DNA of 64,000 nucleotides from positions 15,541,778-15,605,777 of the forward strand of contig NC_054558.1 in assembly GCF_017654505.1 (NCBI RefSeq). Reading direction: 5' to 3'. The stretch's first letter is position 1. The number at the start of each line of letters is the position of its first letter. Positions 1-12,119 of this stretch are shown piece by piece. Under the pieces are notes generated by a model. It was not told where the DNA came from. It made no database searches and saw nothing but the letters and a program-made list of their open reading frames with translations. The translations under genes were made by a program, and so were the position numbers. Origin of the DNA: Polyodon spathula. Its lineage: Eukaryota > Chordata > Actinopteri > Acipenseriformes > Polyodontidae.

Positions 1-7
1 AATTAGG

Positions 8-217
8 AAGCTGATATAGGGACTCCCGAGTAGCGCATCGGGTAAAAGGCACTCCATGTGGAGTGCAGGATGCACCCTATAGCTGCAGGTCGCTGGTTCA
101 AGTCCAGGCTATTCCACTGCTGACCATGGACAGGTGGCAGCAGTGAGCTGGGTGAAATGAAAACAACAATTGGGCTTACCAAATTGGGGAGAGAAAAAAA
201 TAAGAAAAATAATTGCC

Positions 218-248
<31 letters not shown>

Positions 249-269
249 CGAACAACAAAAGCTGGTATA
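8..269 (+). mobile_element. tRNA-derived SINE with poly(A) tail and 11-bp target duplication
   Basis: The element runs from 19 to 258. Its head looks like a tRNA-type RNA polymerase III promoter: an A-box-like stretch at 31-42 and a good B box, GGTTCAAGTCC, at 95-105. A tRNA-unrelated body follows, then a pure A run at 223-248. The flanks AAGCTGATATA (8-18) and AAGCTGGTATA (259-269) match at 10 of 11 positions, which is what target-primed retroposition by a partner LINE leaves behind. It encodes no protein. A second A-rich run at 289-306 lies outside the duplication and may be older. The head wording resembles SINEs I associate with sturgeons, but the family name is not asserted. Confidence 0.85.
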
Positions 270-309
270 ATTAACTGGAAACTTTTATTTAAAAAAAAAA
301 AAAAAACGA

Positions 310-2430
310 AAATAAGAAAATAAGAAATGTATAAAGCAGTTTAAAACTGAAATCAAGAAATATTGTCCGGGACAAAATTATCTTTGTAATTTGTGCCAGC
401 TAAACCTGGATTCCCTGCACACTCACCAAGCTGCGTCATGTAATGAATCACGTTACACTCTTTCCTTCTGATAGCAAGCATCCTCTTCTTTCACTGACAT
501 GCTCCATCCACACACCGCAGAGACAGACGTCCCCTCCTCTGATTCGCAGATTACATTAACTAATGAAGTGGTGGAAATCTCTGAAGGGGTCTAATTAGGG
601 GTTATTGGCTCCTGAGCTCCAGCATCAAGGTTGTGATTCATAGCATGGCGTACAGTGGGTATTGATGACATCATAAATAGTTACAAAAACAGTGGGTTGT
701 TTCATTGTGAGCGGCAGCACTAAAAACAACACAGAGGTTCATCTTGTTGTTTTCATTGAGAAGTGGGTAAGAGACTAGGGGCAGATAGGGCCTTGCCGCG
801 AGAGACTGGCTTAGAAATCATAGGTAGTATACACAGAGCTTTGTAGATACTTGTTGAATGAACGGGCAGCAATTATTATGTGCTAGTGACTCTAAAAACA
901 TTTTCCTGTTAAAACTGCTTAATGTCACCCTCAGCTTCTAATCACCACATTGAAATGTCTGTGACAGAATATAATGGGAGTTGGTATAAGCCCCTGATAA
1001 AAATCATTCTGGTTAATGTGACTCACATTTATTAGCTTATAAATGATTTCCACACCATGTAATACCAATTTGAAAAATAGAAGCATAAGATGTAAGGTGT
1101 ACATGTAAGTTGCTGAACAATAATGAAATTCCAAAACACGAAGCCCAATGCACATACAGAACACCAGGATGTTTACAGCTTTCTTATACAGGTATTTATT
1201 ACAAAGTGTGATACAGGTGCAGTATAGCAAACCACACAGATTGAAATGCATGTTATTAATGATTACTATGATAATCAATGCAACGCCTTTTGTTTCGAGT
1301 TCCACAGCACTGTTGAATTTACAGGTTGTTGCTGAACTCCTCATAAAGCCACCTCTGCTGATTGTCCCTACTGAGCTCAGTCTTTTTGAAGTGATGTTAA
1401 AAGGCTTTGTCTTTATAAATATCATGTGTGGTGCTTTGTCTTCCCAGTTAGTCAAGTTGAGGGTTAACTCCTGAGAACAGACTGAGAGCGTGAGGCACTG
1501 TCTCCAGGAGGGAGTCTGACAGGAAACACTGTCTAAAAAAGGGCCTGACTCTGACAGGGTGAAGGAACATTTTCCTTGGCTGCAGTAGACATTGTTGGGC
1601 TTGTTTTTCCAATTTAAACTATGGCTCAATGGTTTTCATATTTTGAAATCAGAGTTCCTATTTTTATTCCGGTGGAAGTCATGTTTTTATTGCCATTATT
1701 GGACTCATTTTCTTCATTTTGTTAATTTGCCTTTTTTCGTTTTTTTTGGTGAAAGGCAGATTTTATCTGATTATTGCTCTCACAAATGCAGTTGTAGATA
1801 TGTTTTTTTTTTTTAAGAAATACACAGTTTAGTGTAAAAACAACACGTTACATAATACCTATGCAATGTATTTAGTGATTCGGTTTGTTGGGTGTTTTAT
1901 TTTTTATGTTCATGCTTTTTGAAGACAGACTAAAATTGCTATTTGGCAGGGCATTTGTTCATTAAACTGTGTGAAAAAAGAATTGACCAGTTCTTTCTGG
2001 TATTGCCCTAAAGCTCTGCCATTTTGAGGCAGTATTTTTATTGCAACAAAATACAATAAACGGTGCCTTGAATGAAGGAAAGTGAAGTCGAAATAAGGAC
2101 TTTGGTGTTCTTTTAGTATTTATGATTTATTTTAATTTTTCTGTGTTTCTGTTACCTAAAATCATAAACTCTACCTATATTCCAGCCAAAACGTTAAACA
2201 ATCATAAGATATAGAATTAGTTATACATTTATTCAAATGTTTCGAAGAGACTTTTTGTGTGGATGTTGTAACTAGCAGGCTATAAGGTGTTTTTTTTTTT
2301 AATTTGTTTATATAATAACATGCCTCCTCCCCTTTGTTAAGATCTGTCCTCTTACACACCCACGTCTATACTCTTGACTAGAGGAGCTTTCTCTTAAAAG
2401 GCTTCCAGAGCTAATTCGAGTCTAAATCAA
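310..2430. other. Unannotated A+T-rich sequence
   Basis: No recognisable gene, RNA or repeat was found. A 699-base minus-strand open frame at 931-1629 has no recognisable domain and needs a non-ATG start. The stretch 520-700 is less repetitive and rich in TAAT-type words, so it could be a conserved non-coding element. That cannot be judged from one genome. Confidence 0.4.
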
Positions 2431-2433
2431 GAT

Positions 2434-2437
<4 letters not shown>

Positions 2438-2479
<42 letters not shown>
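2438..2479. repeat. (AC)n microsatellite
   Basis: About 21 uninterrupted AC units. Confidence 0.97.
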
Positions 2480-2480
<1 letters not shown>

Positions 2481-5400
2481 TTGCTTTGTTTGATGTATGT
2501 CGACAGTGCTGGGTCACTGCTGTGTCACTCTCGCCAGAATCTGACCACTGTTTTAATCTTGTCTATTCCACTGCAATAGACCACAGCTCCGGGGCAGTCA
2601 ACACTCTGTATTCACATAGAATTAGAGTGCTGGGAAATGCATAGGACTGCTGTGTGTATATACTGGCTTGCTAATGTAGGAGCATAGATCAACGTGCTGT
2701 TGCATTGAGGAAAATGCTTTTCTATACAGTAACCTCAGAACAAGAAGCTATTTGAATCCTGTGAAAATAATGCTGAAATGAAACCTAAAAGTTAAAAAAA
2801 AAAAAATTCATTTTAATGCTAAAGATGAAAGATAAAATATATCTACAAAGCTACATCTGTAACCAATGAACACTTACCCACTTAAAATGTACCTCTCAGT
2901 ACTACACTCAACTACCTGTGAAAGTAATGCCAATTTATGGTTTTAAAAATGGTTTATATTCCTTTTTTTTTTTTTAAATATCAGCTCTGTAACTTAATGT
3001 AAATAAATAGTAAGTAGGACATTTGAGTTGCATTCAATGCTGTTGCTGTATATGCTGACATATATCGGGTCTCTTTTTTGTTTTTGGGAGATTGTAAAAG
3101 AGCTTTATTTTATACCCAGCATGGCTTGTCTGTTCAGATCGTATACACACTGTATCAGTATTGTCATGTTTTTATACATTAAAATGATCCAATTTCCTCA
3201 GGAACCATTGCTCTTTGTACAACAATCTGACAAACAGATCCAGAGGGTAGCTAACTCCAACACAATGATCTAAGAAATGTCTGATTGATCTTTGATCTAA
3301 GAGATACTGGTAACAGTTAAGAGATACGGGGAAGATAGGAATTAAATTATTGTACTTTGATCAACAATAATCAATGATTGAATATTATGAGCCTAACAAA
3401 TATAGTTAACAGTTCTTTATCGTTCTAATAAAATTGTTACTGCTTTTGGTATTGCCACTTTCTAACAGATAATGCTGAGCTCTGATAGTGAGATGAGTGA
3501 TTAGATAAGACTGTGCAAACTATCTATCTCCCAGTCTCCAAGCAACATCAGAACAGTGGTGCCAAAGGGTCAGGCTTGTTTGTACGAGCAGTTAAATCAG
3601 TTTTTTTTTAATGTAAAATGGTTGTGATTGGTTGTTTTACAAAGAAATGGCACTTAATCAAGCAATCAAAATGTCACTCCCAGCATCAAAGCAACTTCTC
3701 TGAGTAGTAAAAATAAACTGACAAAATGTATCAGTGGTCATAGTGGTTCAACTGTATATCTATGATCCATAACTATAAGACACTAGTGTTAAATGTTGAA
3801 ATGCTAACAGAATTTAATTCAGTGACAGGCGACTAAAAGTGTGTTGAATTATTCTATTTCTAACTATACGGTTTGAAAAAAAGAACTCCACCAACAGCAA
3901 TTGTTAAATATTTGTGTTAAGTGATTCTAGTTTCTTCTGATAATAGGGGAAAGGGCAATTAGACGGTATACCCAATATTTCACAATATCTCAATGAGGAA
4001 AAAAAAAAAGACTTGGAACTTGCAACATTTGCTGATCTGTGCTTTTTGCAACTTGGATCTCTTTCCACTGTGTTTTTAGTGAAAAAGGTTCACTGAGGCC
4101 GGGGGGGCGCAGCAGGATAAATCAAGACTAAACCATCTTTTTTCAATCTCTACAATCAAGACTCCCTTAAAGAACATATAATAAATAAAATAATTCCAGT
4201 GAATCCTATATAATATGTATTGCCAGCACGTCATAAATTGGTGAACACATCGTGCCCTCTTTCTCACACAGTTGACAAAAGGCATCAGGCACTCAGGTTG
4301 CTTTTGGGACTTTGAATCCTTCTTTCTTTTTTTTTCTTGACTGCATTTTATACCTATATTTCTCCAGGTTTTTTTTACCATTTATTTTCTTTAAAGTAAC
4401 TCAAATTCTGTTGGCTCGCATTTGAGTACCAATCACTGCTTATCCTGTGACTTATGTGTTTTCAGTGATGACTTAGGTCCTTACACCATTGAAGTATCTG
4501 TAAGGAGAGATCAATAAGTATTATTCTCCAACAGCTTCAAATAAATGGCCATTAAAAAAAAAAAATCTCATTTTCCTTCACCATAATGTATGTTTTTCAT
4601 AAAAGAAAATCTGAGACCTACAAAATGATTTCAATATATATTGAAGATTTACTGGAATTGTTTTGCTAACATTGTGCACTTTAATGAAGTTTATTTTAGT
4701 AATACTGAGTGTTTTAAAGTTATGTGTTCAAAAATACTGTGATGATGGAGTATTTGGATTCAGCTTTGATAGAAATAAAAAACGGACCTTGATTGAATTT
4801 CATCACTTAATACTGCTTCCTTGATCCAAAGCTGGTGCGAGAATTCATGAAATGTCATGTCGTGCATACAAAGAAGAGTTCTTTTTTTCAGTTTCTTAGG
4901 GGGATGGGGAAAAGTATTGTTTCCTTCTGTTTCTCCTCTAGAGGAAAAACACAATTGGAGTGCCAATTCTTGAGCCTCAGTAGTGCAACAGACCCTCCCC
5001 TCTCCTTACGTCCGAGAAGAAGTTTTCTTCTGAGATGTGAGGGAGAGCAGGCCCTAAATGGCCTTTGAAAATTTCATAGGTTGCAGCAAACAATGAGCAC
5101 TTTGATAGCGGCCTGTACAAATGTAAATCAGCAAATAGAAAAAGAATAGGTTTTCTAATGAGTGGGGGCACCCCGTACCTAATCCTTTTACATGGGTAGA
5201 TGGTGATTTTTTTAATGGGGGGTGGCAGGGGGGGGGGGTCCACTGTCTGGGGCTCATCACTTATCTGTCTGGTCAAAAAGAACCTAGTTCAGATTCAGTA
5301 TTAATAATTGTGCTGTGTGGGAGTCCCTGTTAGTTTTAGATTTCGTTGGTGTGGAGAGTTTAAGGGGCAGGTTCCATTATAGCTTAAACTTGAGGTAGTG

Positions 5401-7939
5401 CCATGATGGGGTCACACCTGATTAATCACTATCATAGATCTTTTAAAAAATGTCACTATTTATACTATTTTGATGCATTTTATACCACTTTAATTGAATA
5501 CTGTACGTGACAATCAATATTAAAATTGAAAGCTGACGATAAACACTAAATAAAGTCTACTTTTTTAATTTAAAAGTTAAAACATCATTATGCCTGTTAA
5601 TTGAGCATTCAATTTTAGAGGCTTTGCTGCTTACATTGACAGCAATATTATATTTAATATCTTTATTTCCATAATAGTATATATATAAAAAAAAAAAGAT
5701 AAATAACTGAAAACAAGATTTTGTTTCAAGTAATTCACCTGCTAAAGCATGGGGATGATTGGCAATAGCCCAGTAAACTGTTATATTATCATGCAACATG
5801 ACCAAGATATTGCGTAGTGAACATCATAATAGGATACCAGCGAGCTGGCCGCAACTTTCCCTATCTCTGTTTAAGGTTGTAATCTCGGGGCAAACATGGT
5901 ATATTGGGAGTAATTAAGAAGAAACAGACAAGCTGTACATCTTAAATCAATCAACCTGTTCTATTTAAAATGTTGTCCACATTCGTTTCAATTAACCGCT
6001 GATCCCCCTCCGCAGTCTTGCAATTGCAGAACTCTCCTCAAGGTGGAGCGCCGCCTGGGCTAAATGATCCACTCCGATAGCTCATTCAACCCCTCGCTAA
6101 GCTTTGGGATCTAGGTTTTATTTTTAGAAATTGCAATATAGAGCCAGGTAAGTGGAGTTTGCAGTATTAGTAAAAGGAAACTTGGCAGAAACTGTGATTT
6201 AGTGAAGAGCCTTCATGTGATAATATATGTTGATGTATACATACAGTATGGCCTCACTGTGAATTAACCCACTGTGTCAATTAATTGCATCAGGAGATTA
6301 TGTTATAATGAGCACTTTGCTTTAAATTACATTTTTTTTTTTTTACTTTTTTAAAATTATATTTGTAGTTCTGTAAGGTGCTGGGCTTTTCAAAACTGTT
6401 AAAGTACTGTCCAAGGTCATACGAAAAAAAAAAAAAAGAAAAAACTTTGCACAACCCATTCAGAATTATTAAGATAGTGAAAGTTACTGTGAATGTAATT
6501 TGAAGCTTTTAAAATGTTTCACCTCATTTTGCCTCCCTTTTTTGATCACCTGTCTTTCATTACACTACTCTGACTAAGAGTGAGGAAGACTGCATTAAAC
6601 ATCCCATGCATGCTTAATTGCCAATAAATTATAAACAGGAATTAAAGAAGGCACTGTAAGTCTATAAAAAAACTATGGCAGGCAGGCAAGGTTTTTGTAA
6701 TTTGTTTGAACCAACCAGCGTGCTGAAGTTTTTTGCTTGGAGTGCTGTCACTCTGTTGACGGTGCAATATCCCATAGCAAAATAGATTTATTGTCAAATC
6801 CTCCTTGACATTAAATGATAATAAATACAAAGCCTTTATACCTACAGTTAAACCCCTTTTATATCCCTGTCATGCTATCTAAGTAGATTGAATCCTTTTA
6901 AATAAGCATTACAGAACTTGGAAAATAAGAATGGCAGTTTCTGGTGATATTTAGTTTGTGTGCTACACAGAACATTTATCTCTGTAATAGAAAGTAAATT
7001 AAATTGGAATACTGACTCAGGCTTTTTTGCTTCAATACAAAATAGGCAACATTTAAAAAATAAAAAATAATTCCATAAATATTAATCATTTTGCACTTCC
7101 ATTAGCTGCATAGGTCTCAATTCTGCAGTTTTGAAAAAGTCGCATGTTATATCACACATGTATTTTCATTTAAAATATGATATCTGGTAGTACTTTCAGG
7201 TTAACGGAAGACCTCAGTTTCTATGACGTATTCTCAGGCTATTTGTTTCCACTCGCACTTGCTGGGTCGTTTCAGTATCAGTAAAGACATGTAATGGAAC
7301 AATGTTCTTAGCTACAATTGCTTTAAAGTGATTGTAGTTGACTTAATAATTCCATACATTTTCTACACTATACGCTATTCACTGTGTAGGTCTCATGCGT
7401 AGTTTTGATCGAAATCTATGTTTTAACAAACATGCATTTTCATTTTGAAACATCAACATGTTTTAAAACAAAACAAAACAAAAAAACAATACAGGTTTGC
7501 AATATATTGTTTCTTTGAAAACTGCACATTTTGAGACCCATATAACCAATGCAAATTGCATGATGGGTTAGAGTTTTGAAAATCTGGCATCGTCACAGCA
7601 AATGTTTATATAAAATTCACCAGAATCCATTGTTTTTAGTTTTTATAAAATGGGTGAAAATCACTGCAGATAGTTAATTTCCACATCAAATAATTTTTAT
7701 AGAATATCGTTAATTTTACAGACTTTACAAGCATGCGCATCACTTGCTTGGAAGAGAGGTTAAAACTTGAGTTTGGGCAGAAGGACTGCCCCCTACACAC
7801 ATTACATCATCCAAACTCCACCCATGTAGCTTCGCCTTTGTGCTGTCTATAAAGGGAGGATTGTGCCTCATCCTGCACACTGGGTGGTGGACCCTCAAAC
7901 TAAGCAACTGTTCATTTCTGTATGTCACATAATCATCAA

Positions 7940-7940
<1 letters not shown>
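2480..7940. other. Unannotated A+T-rich sequence
   Basis: Contains many A or T homopolymers and no supported exon. A G-rich run lies at 5216-5238. The region 5990-6120 is GC-richer and low in repeats. Near 7811-7860 a CACCC-like word precedes a TATAAA-like word (CTATAAAGGG), a promoter-like pair without other support. Confidence 0.35.

Positions 7941-7942
<2 letters not shown>

Positions 7943-7996
<54 letters not shown>
7943..7996. repeat. (TA)n microsatellite
   Basis: About 27 perfect TA units. Confidence 0.97.
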
Positions 7997-7999
<3 letters not shown>

Positions 8000-8000
<1 letters not shown>

Positions 8001-10665
8001 TGTTTAGCTTTACAATAGATAACTGGCAACCTTTGATTCCATATCGATTGAACAGTTCCTTAACTGTGAACAAAACTAATAGCTTTTTGTGTTAGAAACC
8101 CTAAGTAATCTATTTAGTACCTTAATAAGATTCCCACCAAATGCTAAATGTCGAGCTAACCAGATAAGCTTTTTTAAGAATGTGATGGCGGACTGTAAGG
8201 TTTCTACCTATTCTTTACTAAAACATTTGTTGTTGCAAAATGCCAGTTAGCTGAATGCAGTTTCTGAAAGCGAAGCTGCAGGGGATTCTAAAACCAGCAG
8301 GAATTTTAAATTGTAGATGCAAAATGGCTTCATAATTTGGAAATACACAGTAATACTTTTTGAGAGCCAAGATACCTAGGAAAAAAGAGACTTTGTAGAT
8401 TACAGGTGCAGGCTTTGCAGAATTTCTTTCGACCTATATATCAAACTGTAGTACTATGTTGTTCATCCTATTAAGAAATGCATTCATCCAGGAGAATGAG
8501 GCTTTTGTGTACAGTTACAAAGCAGAGGCCTTCTCCGGCCTTATCTGATTCCTACACTTCATTTAATTAGGCCCAAATGAAGAAGCTTCTTTTCAGATTA
8601 AAATTGAATTTACATTGACTCTCCATTTACCATTCTACTCCGTCTGTATCTTCTATTCTTCTTCTCTAATGATTCTAGCCAAGCATAATCATTATTTTAT
8701 TTTTAATCTAGTCTGAGGGTTATCAATCAGTCTACAGGATGTTACCTCCAGGAGGAATGGGAGCTGCAGACCCCCAGAGCGGTGTTTCACATCTCTGTGG
8801 TAAGACCACTGGAGCGGATACACCCACCAAAGCCAAACCAGGTTATGTTTTGATTTTTATATGGCTTTACTTTGACTTAAACTTGTTGACATTCATAAAA
8901 TATACTCTGGGTTATCGACTAGAAATCAACATGATGCTTATAAAAAATAGTGTCAGTATTTGACACAAACTCAATTTCTGTGCATGTTGGAATGCAATCA
9001 GCCCTTAGGACCATTAGGAATGAAACATAGTCACATGGCATTTCAGGTAAGTCAGAAATATTAGCAGGTATTATTAGTGGTATTCCAATCACACAAATCC
9101 ATTACACAACTGACCTAAACAGTATTACTAAATTGCACCTTAGTTACTTATTTGAACTTGTTCTTTTCTGTCATTCAAAGTACATGAGTTGTCAAACTGA
9201 TCATAGCAGTATTAGTATTAAGGAATATATCTGATATGGTTTAGTCAAGTTTTTTATTTCAACACATTTTGCACAAGGTTAGGTGTAACGTAGAAGTCAT
9301 CAGTTTGTCACAAGCTTTATTTCTACTGTGTGTCAATATCTGATTTGTTGAAGCTGTTTCAGACCATTTAATTATGTGTTTCAAACACATTGTGGATGTG
9401 GATGTCTGTCTGTGTGTCCTTACAATTATCCTTCTGTTTGTCACCAACTTGCATTTTTGTATATCTGTTTGTGATGAAATGTGGTGTTAACATTATTTAG
9501 CATAAGTTCCTAGGAGTATCAGATTGTGGGGAGGTGTCTGTACAACTGTGTGCCTGTATGTCACACTTACATTTTACATGTATCTTAAGAGCACAAGAAG
9601 TTAATCCATATACTACAGGCAGAGTTATAGCGTGATAGGATGTGTGGACATAGGCAAGCACGGGCACATGGGACTCAATAGCTGCAGTTACAGTAAATCA
9701 TTTACCACTTGGTTTCACTTTGGGCAACCTCAAAAAATAAATGCTGTAGTACTTAAAAATACTTTACTACTTAACAAGGTACAACCTTTGACCTAAACTA
9801 CTGTCTTTAGTGTTATAGTGGTGGTACTTATCAGTGCTAAATAGAAGCTTTTTGTAACGGCTGACAGACTTCATGGTTGGTTAAAGCTATGATTTTCAAG
9901 AACAGTTGTCAGGACGCCTTTTTCCGGCCTACCTGTCAACCATTAATTCTAGGCAACCCTAACGAGATGAGCTGGGAATACTTTGTGGAGCCTGGCTGGA
10001 GGAAAAGCCTAGTATGCTGCTTGATGAGTATAGGAATCTGATGGATTCCACATCTCTGCAAATTATACATATTGTTGACGGGTTATCAAACAGGTTTTCA
10101 TAACTTTTGCTTGCCGTTGCTTTTCCAGTTTCAGAAATAACACTGTCACATCCCGATGTATATTTTACAAATTGTAAATAATAATGATTACTAAAAATGC
10201 TTTATACATTTAAAATGCTTAAGCAGAGACTCACATCTGCTGCTACTTCAATTTAAACTGGTTTACTTCTCAGCTGATACAGCCGCCAATAAGTTAAAAA
10301 AAGAGACATGTGCAGTAAAATCACAATACATAAATGTAAAATAGAAAACATTTGTAAGAACCTTCCTAGCTAATTGAAAACCCCCAAGATAAGCAAAGAC
10401 ACTGTTAAATATAAATGCAAATGGCACGCTTGTATGGGAGAAACCCAAAAGTTTCTGGCAGGCAATTAATCTACCTGCAATTACAGAGCTTGACAGCGCT
10501 ACAAAGCAGCCCTCACAGACAGACTTTAATGGCTGATAACTGCTCTCCAAGTAAAGACAGCTGGTATTTCTTGGGGGGGAGGGGGTCTCTTAGTTCTAGA
10601 TGTCCTTAAGGGGAAAGATAAAATGCATAGATCTGTGCACTAAACACTGACAACAGTATATTTAC
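8000..10665. other. Mostly unannotated sequence with one exon-like segment
   Basis: No repeat family was recognised. The only coding-like hint is the segment 8712-8799, listed separately. A short phrase at 9510-9540 (GGAGTATCAGATTGTGGGG) resembles one at 36644-36680, so both may be scraps of a repeat. Confidence 0.3.
8712..8799 (+). other. Exon-like segment, low confidence
   Basis: An 88-nt stretch is open in one frame and bounded by an acceptor-like TTTTTAATCTAG (ending 8711) and a donor-like G|GTAAGA starting at 8800. The open frame contains an in-frame ATG followed by residues beginning MLPPGGMGAADPQSG. It is rich in Gly, Pro and Ser and belongs to no family I recognise. No neighbouring exon that would join it was found, so chance splice signals in 64 kb remain the simpler reading. 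Confidence 0.15.
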
Positions 10666-10669
10666 TTAC

Positions 10670-11268
10670 AATGTTTTATACACAGAGCATCGGTGTTGAC
10701 ACGTCACACAGGCGCACAGATTTATTTTCAACACAGGCCGACGCTAGGGTACCAACAACGGTAATCCTTGTGCTGGATTTAATAAACAAAAGAAAACAAA
10801 ACAACGCTAAAAATAAAAGCTTTCCACACAAAATGGCGAGTGCTAGTCCTACTATGAGGAACGTCCCGCTCCAGGAACCTACTGCTCTATGCTAACCCTC
10901 TCTATACTTTTTGGGATCAGTATCCCCTAAACTGATACACTACTCTTCCTTCCAAAGTCTGGGCCTTCCAGCGACTCTGGGTCGTTGTGATGGTCCTGGC
11001 TGATCAGCCTTCACAGGCATCGTCTTGCCGTCCAGGGCTTCCATAGTAGTTGTCCTGTGGAGCAGACGCCCCCCTCCTGGATGTAAACGAAGCAAGCTTT
11101 CACTCAGCTCCGGTCTGTGTGGCAATGGCCGTGCAGTAGCCTCTAACTGTGGTGCAGACGATTTTTCTGATCTCCTGATCCGTTCAGCGCTGGTGAGCCT
11201 AACTGCTCGGCAACGCATCTCAGCTGCACACACTTGCGCAGGCACCAGCGATAGGGCCCCCTGTCACA
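10670..11268 (-). mobile_element. Possible LTR-like retroelement segment
   Basis: A GC-richer island within A+T-rich DNA. On the minus strand it begins TGTGACAGGGGG at 11268, a start resembling the TGTG(A/G)CA termini of solo LTRs elsewhere in this window. Towards its end it has an AATAAA at about 10717-10722 followed by a GT-rich stretch, as at an LTR polyadenylation site. Open frames on both strands (minus 10940-11245, plus 11025-11309) show no recognisable retroviral domain. No matching 5-bp duplication or clear TG...CA pair was found, so the boundaries are provisional. A degraded LTR is the first choice and an ordinary CpG-rich unique segment the alternative. Confidence 0.3.
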
Positions 11269-11802
11269 ATAACCTAAACAAAATTGTACTACCGGTCATT
11301 TCTGGCTAGAATACGGACCACTGATAAGGTTTGTGAATTCTCTATTGCTGCTCCTTCCTTGCAGAATGTCTTCCTCACAACATGTTTTTTGCTGCTTTGG
11401 CGAAGAATTGCCAAATTCTTATTTTTTCCATGTGTACTGAATCATATGCAGGCCAACTTGTGCAATGTTTTCTCATTTTTCCTTCAGCCATTTTTAATTT
11501 GAGTGCCATCTTTTAACAACTTCAGTGTTTAGTATGCGGCTTAGCATTATGAGATCTGATCAGAATTATAGGTGATGTTATTTAAAGATGGTCATTCGAA
11601 GACAACGTAACGCGCGAATCAGTTATTTTAAAGTAAATTACTAACATGCCTGTTTAAAAACGTTAACGAACTGAACGGCTGCAATTTAAACCGAAGTTCT
11701 GGAACTGACATACTGAACTTGCTTTGCCTTGACAAAGTCAAATAAAAACAAGTCAAATAAAAAAGTAACTTTCCATTTATACTTCTTAATTTATAATTTC
11801 GG

Positions 11803-11803
11803 G

Positions 11804-11858
<55 letters not shown>

Positions 11859-11861
11859 CCC

Positions 11862-11900
<39 letters not shown>

Positions 11901-11940
11901 TTTTTTTTTTTTTTTTTTTTTTTTTGAAAAAAAAAAAAAA
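11803..11940. repeat. Composite low-complexity block: (TA)n, poly-T, poly-A
   Basis: (TA)n at 11803-11858 is followed by a T run of about 63 bases with one G (11863-11925), a single G, then 14 A (11927-11940). The poly-T to poly-A switch can fold on itself. Such tracts are prone to assembly and sequencing error. Confidence 0.9.
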
Positions 11941-12003
11941 AGTGTTAATATTTTATTCTTGTCTTTTTTTCCAGATTTAACTTAAATCTTGTATTTTTTC
12001 CCC

Positions 12004-12019
12004 AGATTTATAAATGTTG

Positions 12020-12083
<64 letters not shown>

Positions 12084-12115
12084 CATTTGTACATTCAAAT
12101 ATAATTTATAAATCT
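12004..12115. repeat. (TA)n microsatellite inside a perfect 12-bp inverted repeat
   Basis: (TA)n at 12022-12082 is flanked by AGATTTATAAAT (12004-12015) and its exact reverse complement ATTTATAAATCT (12104-12115). The whole 112-bp block could extrude as a cruciform. Confidence 0.85.
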
Positions 12116-12119
12116 AGTT

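Noticed and set aside
931..1629. Longest minus-strand open frame outside transposons (232 codons)
   Set aside because: It needs a non-ATG start, has Cys/Ile/Leu/Tyr-rich A+T-driven composition and no domain. A competing frame lies on the other strand.
7811..7860. Promoter with CACCC and TATA words
   Set aside because: No transcript, exon or CpG context supports it. Single TATA-like words are common in A+T-rich DNA.
11025..11309. Overlapping frames on both strands in the GC-richer 11-kb segment
   Set aside because: Neither shows a domain. GC-rich LTR-like DNA has few stops, which explains both.
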